DNA of 64,000 bases from an uncultured Bacteroidales bacterium (GTDB lineage: Bacteria; Bacteroidota; Bacteroidia; Bacteroidales; FEN-979): positions 17,270 to 81,269 of the forward strand of contig CAIVAT010000095.1 in NCBI GenBank assembly GCA_903903985.1. Direction: 5' to 3'. The translations under genes and the position numbers were made by a program. Below, piece by piece: positions 63,201-64,000 of this stretch. Every line of letters starts with the position of its first letter. Position 1 is the stretch's first letter. Under the pieces are notes generated by a model. It was not told the DNA's origin. It saw only the letters and a list, made by a program, of their open reading frames with translations, and did no database searches.

Positions 63201-63934
63201 TTTCTTGAACCATCCGCACTTGAAGAAAGGGATGCGATCTGGCCAACGGTTGCACTGTTAACAAGTGTATTGACAACACTGGCTGCAAGGGTTGTTACTG
63301 CGGGAGTAGTAATGCTGGTAACTGAAACCAAACCGCCGTCCGCACTGGTATTGGTAAATCCGATGGAAGCGGTCACGGTACCGCTGCCGGTGGCAATTTC
63401 CATGTTCCCGTAAACATATTCAATTGCTCCTGTGGCTTCATACAAACGGATCTGCCACTTCGACAGATTTGTTGAAACAGAGGCGCTGTGGCTGATTGCA
63501 AAATCTTTCCACTCGACCGTTAAAACATGGCTGCCCACGCCTCCGGTGAGTTTGGCCCTGACCCTGCTGCTTGTGAGGTCGCTCGCATTGTCCAGGTCAT
63601 CCCAGAATGCATTCAGAAACGGCAAATCAGAGGCAGTAGCCTGGGAATTGCTATATGCGGTTCCAACAACCGTAGCACCTAACCGCATCTGCCCATTTGA
63701 GTTGACAGAATACTGGGTGTATGGCAACCCCATAAAATAAAACGTAAACCCAATGTTTGTAACGGCTGATGCAAAATCGCCGGTAACGGTCGTGGGAACT
63801 AAAATATCAGTGGACCCGGTCATATCCGTTAATGAGCCATTTGTGGCGCTGCTGAACGTATAATTTGCCGTGCTTTGGCCCATCATCCATACACTGAGAA
63901 GAAGGGCAAGGGTCAATAGTAGAAACTTTTTCAT
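54287..63934 (-). CDS. giant (3215-residue) T9SS-secreted multidomain adhesin-like protein
   Basis: Signal peptide (MKKFLLLTLALLLSVWMMGQ). N-terminal beta domain (about 25-250), fibronectin type III (about 255-355), a long right-handed-repeat region rich in Gly/Thr/Asn (about 360-1000, beginning GGNWNTGGTW), further beta domains, a GEVED domain (about 1830-1910, IDYNRNGVFTDAGEA to YGEYEDYTL), Ig/PKD-like units, a MAM-like jelly roll (about 2200-2345), fibronectin type III units, a second MAM-like domain (about 2595-2765), more Ig-like units, and a T9SS type A sorting domain (last 75 residues, LYPNPTSGNFTLVQKGDK to KLVKTR). Domain limits are approximate. Likely a surface adhesin or matrix protein; no catalytic motif seen. 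Its sorting domain is very similar to that of the adjacent split adhesin. Confidence 0.85.
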   Translation of the reverse strand: MKKFLLLTLALLLSVWMMGQSTANYTFSSATNGSLTDMTGSTDILVPTTVTGDFASAVTNIGFTFYFMGLPYTQYSVNSNGQMRLGATVVGTAYSNSQATASDLPFLNAFWDDLDNASDLTSSRVRAKLTGGVGSHVLTVEWKDFAISHSASVSTNLSKWQIRLYEATGAIEYVYGNMEIATGSGTVTASIGFTNTSADGGLVSVTSITTPAVTTLAASVVNTLVNSATVGQIASLSSSADGSRKIYSFTPTYASTPANPITMSFSSVTAVGMTVSWIDNSTSETFFTVTRALDAGFTTGVVTSVVASTTPAATGTTYNSVQSGLAPGTTYYYKVTAGNEAYPSSSGLTGNRVTNAPGAISSTATGGNWNTGGTWVGGVVPTAGDDVTIVNGATVVLDAAGTCYNLTVGTGTTGILEMKGFTLTVNNSMTIAAGGTTRMNATVSTAGNISIGLNLTNNGTLDLYSSATNYARITFTGTTDASFTLNTGSTTDLDAGSTSTRGVIISKGTSYTPVLSFVYAGGTFTIQGVTPVLGCFYISNGTLKIAGSVALSNPVFGVAAYSIPATGGFWLNNANFTVAGLAGSPSNSGLLRITAGTYNIGTATGNSLGSGANSVYLIEGGIINVAGRFNLTSAGVNYTQTGGTLTVQMIGNSSSSSAGFGITSSSGTYFTMSNGTIIFQLASTGSTQYDYYNIAFNLNITGGTLQFGNAASVSAKTFRLYGYAPSTVINGTYAHTVRLGTGTGAGTTGAYIFGDLTLNTNTTLNCYGYYLFLLGNTVNNGAIVGTTTYDRVDFMGLAAQSYSGTGTFGTLAAPFTGVGVGVANTSGVTLNSAIYTTRVNLFTGPFYNSNKFYLGIGGTSSVYIQRGGGTDVAGTFDVAPNFNVGSGGLTVNYYTASNAVTTGYEIPSTRTLNSLVINNTNGVTLSGGALSTAAMTMTLGNLTTSSTNLLTVTGTTVAAITYTAGYINGPLARTLPAGLTGTFTYLFPLGKSAYKPLELVNPITTAGGTVVVQSEVFDANCGGTPGANMSALNTNRYWNASVTSTPSYFTSTTVRLTEAGLTSTNGMAKSATVNGTYDLVSSTVPTATTIISNTITSLGYFVVGTKSVPMSFTSSTTTQASTATVLQNSTNQAILGIQVVTTDNANPLSITKFTVNATGTTAVSDISNAKIWSTGNSSTFAATTQFGSTIASPLQTSFDITDSKELLPGTNYFWLTYDIPLAATSTHVVDGQCTNITVATVDHAPTVTAPAGSRTITLDPPTALTPTVISSSEIDLAWTKNSVGQNVMVAMNSTNTFGTPANGTPYVETNPLPTAGTVIYNGPASGYNHRFLNPLTAYYYKAWSVDASNYYSSTGPTANATTLCASGTITETFPATRCGTGTVNLRATASSGTLAWYTALTGGTSLGTGSPWTTPSISSTTTFYVGAETYTLGNITLGAGASTSTGSESPFYHLWGGHKSQFLVKASELSAAGLSAGNITALSFDVVASTGMVFQGFNLSVGQTALTALTTSFVTGLTNVYTTTAPAGVTPVNGIFTITFASPFNWDGSSNIVVETCWSNNNSGSSANSATVKYDATSFVSNAYYRADNLTPSALCGTSTGSSTNSSRPKMIFAGQSTCSSPRSAVIATVTPTPALTITPSQSVCNNAVAAMTVTSTISDYDAYVWTPAANLYTNAEATLAYTPGSSATTVYAKTATAGAIIYTCSASNAALCANTAISTVTVREDISITVLASANPICANSPTTLTGLFNYSGTTPSYIAPPAVTNPVSDEDLGNVTFGSLNNTTAINSLAGSIGTATGTAGSYSNFTAFGPYNFTAGNSYPLSVSTITTGSSYSNAIGVYIDYNRNGVFTDAGEAVYLSGSTTSGPHTETANITIPGTVSSGATRMRVIVNELGLVTGPTMTVGYGEYEDYTLNISNYGVGYTYSWSNGSTVIGTTNPLINSPAESTIYTLTVTDPNLCSKTASTSVTVSSGALITTQPVSVIKCAGQTASFTVEATGPGLTYQWQKNYTNIPIGDNASAGTPTLTLTGVASADADNYEVVVASSCGTPVTSNGLSTLTVNPVPVSGASSNSPVCSGSSINLSGTTSIPGATFSWTGPNGFASTDQNPAITNASTAASGAYYLTTTASGCASATVNTSVIVNVSPTAVTIVPASATLPSGAIQQLDASGGIITGAVILSENFNGATNGWTKINNSTGGTDPTLAVWTLTPDAYVYKTYGTWHSNDNSQFYLSNSDAPGSGVTTATILQSPSFSTVGFTVASLSFYHYYKSNAQSAKVDYSIDGTNWVNLKTYSTTTGLVGAFAQENIALPAGALNHASVYIRFKYDDSWGYFWGIDNVSITGTGSAPITWAPNDDLYTNAEATIGYTGTGNHPTVWTMPVTTRTYTATATSAAGCPSSQTVTVTSCPAAPFRPDAAVTSNSAHLTWGYIEGNMPVNYTIDVATDDLFASHVAGYPVMVANSVYDHNVAGLAGNTMYYFKITANGASGCTNQFSDGSFATCPAVPGTPVASFRTPDGFTLTWTAPAGGSAATISYIVEVADNPGFSTPVSYTVTNPVVSKVITGLYPSTLYYFRVKASTDCNSDYTSPGTVTTLCPETVAPLSENFSSVAFPPSCWTNTPVSGTNLWARSSSSHGSGTGSAFANFYAQESGTYQLGTMPIDLRGMVTPKLKFDFAYATFTEEVDEMDVYYSTTYGSTWTLLLAMPGGASGILNTAGATTDPFVPTAAQWRTHSMELPAGTNMLKFTAISAYGNNLYLDNITVESPPIVASGAATDLTASGATLHGTVDAYYKSTAATFEFGTTPSYGLVYNADQTPVTGHVTTPVSHTVNGLLANTTYHYRAAGTSSAGTAYGLDETFVTLPAPTLSGPASACNGSTGNVYTTEAGNSGYDWHVTGGIITDGGTPADHTATVTWNTVGSQSVSVNYNNAAGHPALAAASYPVTVNPFPVAAGSITGTSSVRQEQTGVVYAVAPIDHATGYLWSLPAGASITAGDNTYSITVSFSDLAVSGVITVQGTNACGNGPVSPDFNLTVLPPVPFDNNLQNVEVHDTRCYNATQTIFVAGIPPDFLTTFDVAAEGQVEMIAGQNIIYYPGTHVVGYMWGHIGTGYCGSKAATIITVADGVDPVLPATEKSYFTLYPNPTSGNFTLVQKGDKVYETVKVDVYTMSGEKILTEQMIGEKRHEFRFSEIPSGLYFVKVVADGYVETMKLVKTR

Positions 63935-63969
63935 AGTCGAATGGTTTTGTGTGTGTTTTTCAAAAATTA

Positions 63970-64000
63970 AAAATTTTCCGGGAGGATATATATTGTTCGA
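63970..64000 (-). promoter_or_regulatory. conserved leader/promoter element of the giant adhesin gene (runs to window edge)
   Basis: On the + strand, AAATTTTCCGGGAGGATATA then TATTGTTCGA, aligning with 53733-53761. It starts 36 bp upstream of the start codon at 63934. The element may continue past the window. Confidence 0.45.

Noticed and set aside
1..64000. tRNA, rRNA, riboswitch and prophage genes
   Set aside because: I found no cloverleaf with a TTCGAATC-type T-arm, no rRNA segments, no recognisable riboswitch core and no phage structural genes.

Overview
The window looks like a chromosomal segment of a Bacteroidota bacterium, probably an anaerobic or fermentative member of the Bacteroidia. 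The evidence is several secreted proteins with type IX secretion (T9SS) type A C-terminal sorting domains, TonB-dependent receptors, -7 promoter elements of the Bacteroidota form TAnnTTTG, acetate kinase, and a membrane complex related to energy-converting hydrogenases. I saw no rRNA, tRNA, CRISPR array, phage or plasmid genes.

Layout. 0-5 kb: L-2-hydroxyglutarate oxidase (cut by the left edge), a small membrane-anchored protein, then a + strand run of an extended SDR enzyme, an acyl-CoA synthetase and an HdeD-like protein. 5-11.4 kb: three large tandem + genes, namely a membrane protein with a trypsin-like protease domain, an exported protein of unknown function and an alpha/beta hydrolase. 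They face a TPR-adenylate cyclase. 14-19.3 kb: a small exported protein, a universal stress protein, and a PAS histidine kinase / NarL-type regulator pair lying between two paralogous small exported proteins. Those two paralogues share a promoter and a bipartite upstream palindrome. 19.3-24.8 kb: a protein with four tandem glycogen-binding-like modules coupled to an aspartyl protease, two tandem T9SS paralogues, and a REP-associated tyrosine transposase bracketed by inverted pairs of REP hairpins. 25-29 kb: a B12-binding radical SAM protein, a 3-hydroxyacyl-CoA dehydrogenase and acetate kinase. 29-36 kb: two Asp-box beta-propeller proteins and a TonB-dependent receptor followed by a paralogue that has lost its plug domain. 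36.4-41.3 kb: a surface protein with thirteen 90-residue Ig-like repeats and a FISUMP C-terminal domain. 41.3-48.9 kb: a six-gene complex of the Ehr (energy-converting-hydrogenase-related) type. 49-64 kb: two very large T9SS adhesin-like proteins, one split by a single in-frame amber codon.

The points most worth following are these. (1) The Ehr-type complex lacks both NiFe cysteine pairs in its large subunit and all four proximal-cluster cysteines in its small subunit, but keeps one complete ferredoxin-type cluster and all its pump subunits. (2) The uncharacterised protease / exported protein / hydrolase cassette. (3) A candidate operator, a 12-bp palindrome followed by N9 and CACGTG, is conserved at the two paralogous genes that bracket a two-component system. 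(4) A plug-less TonB-receptor barrel is co-encoded with its plugged parent.
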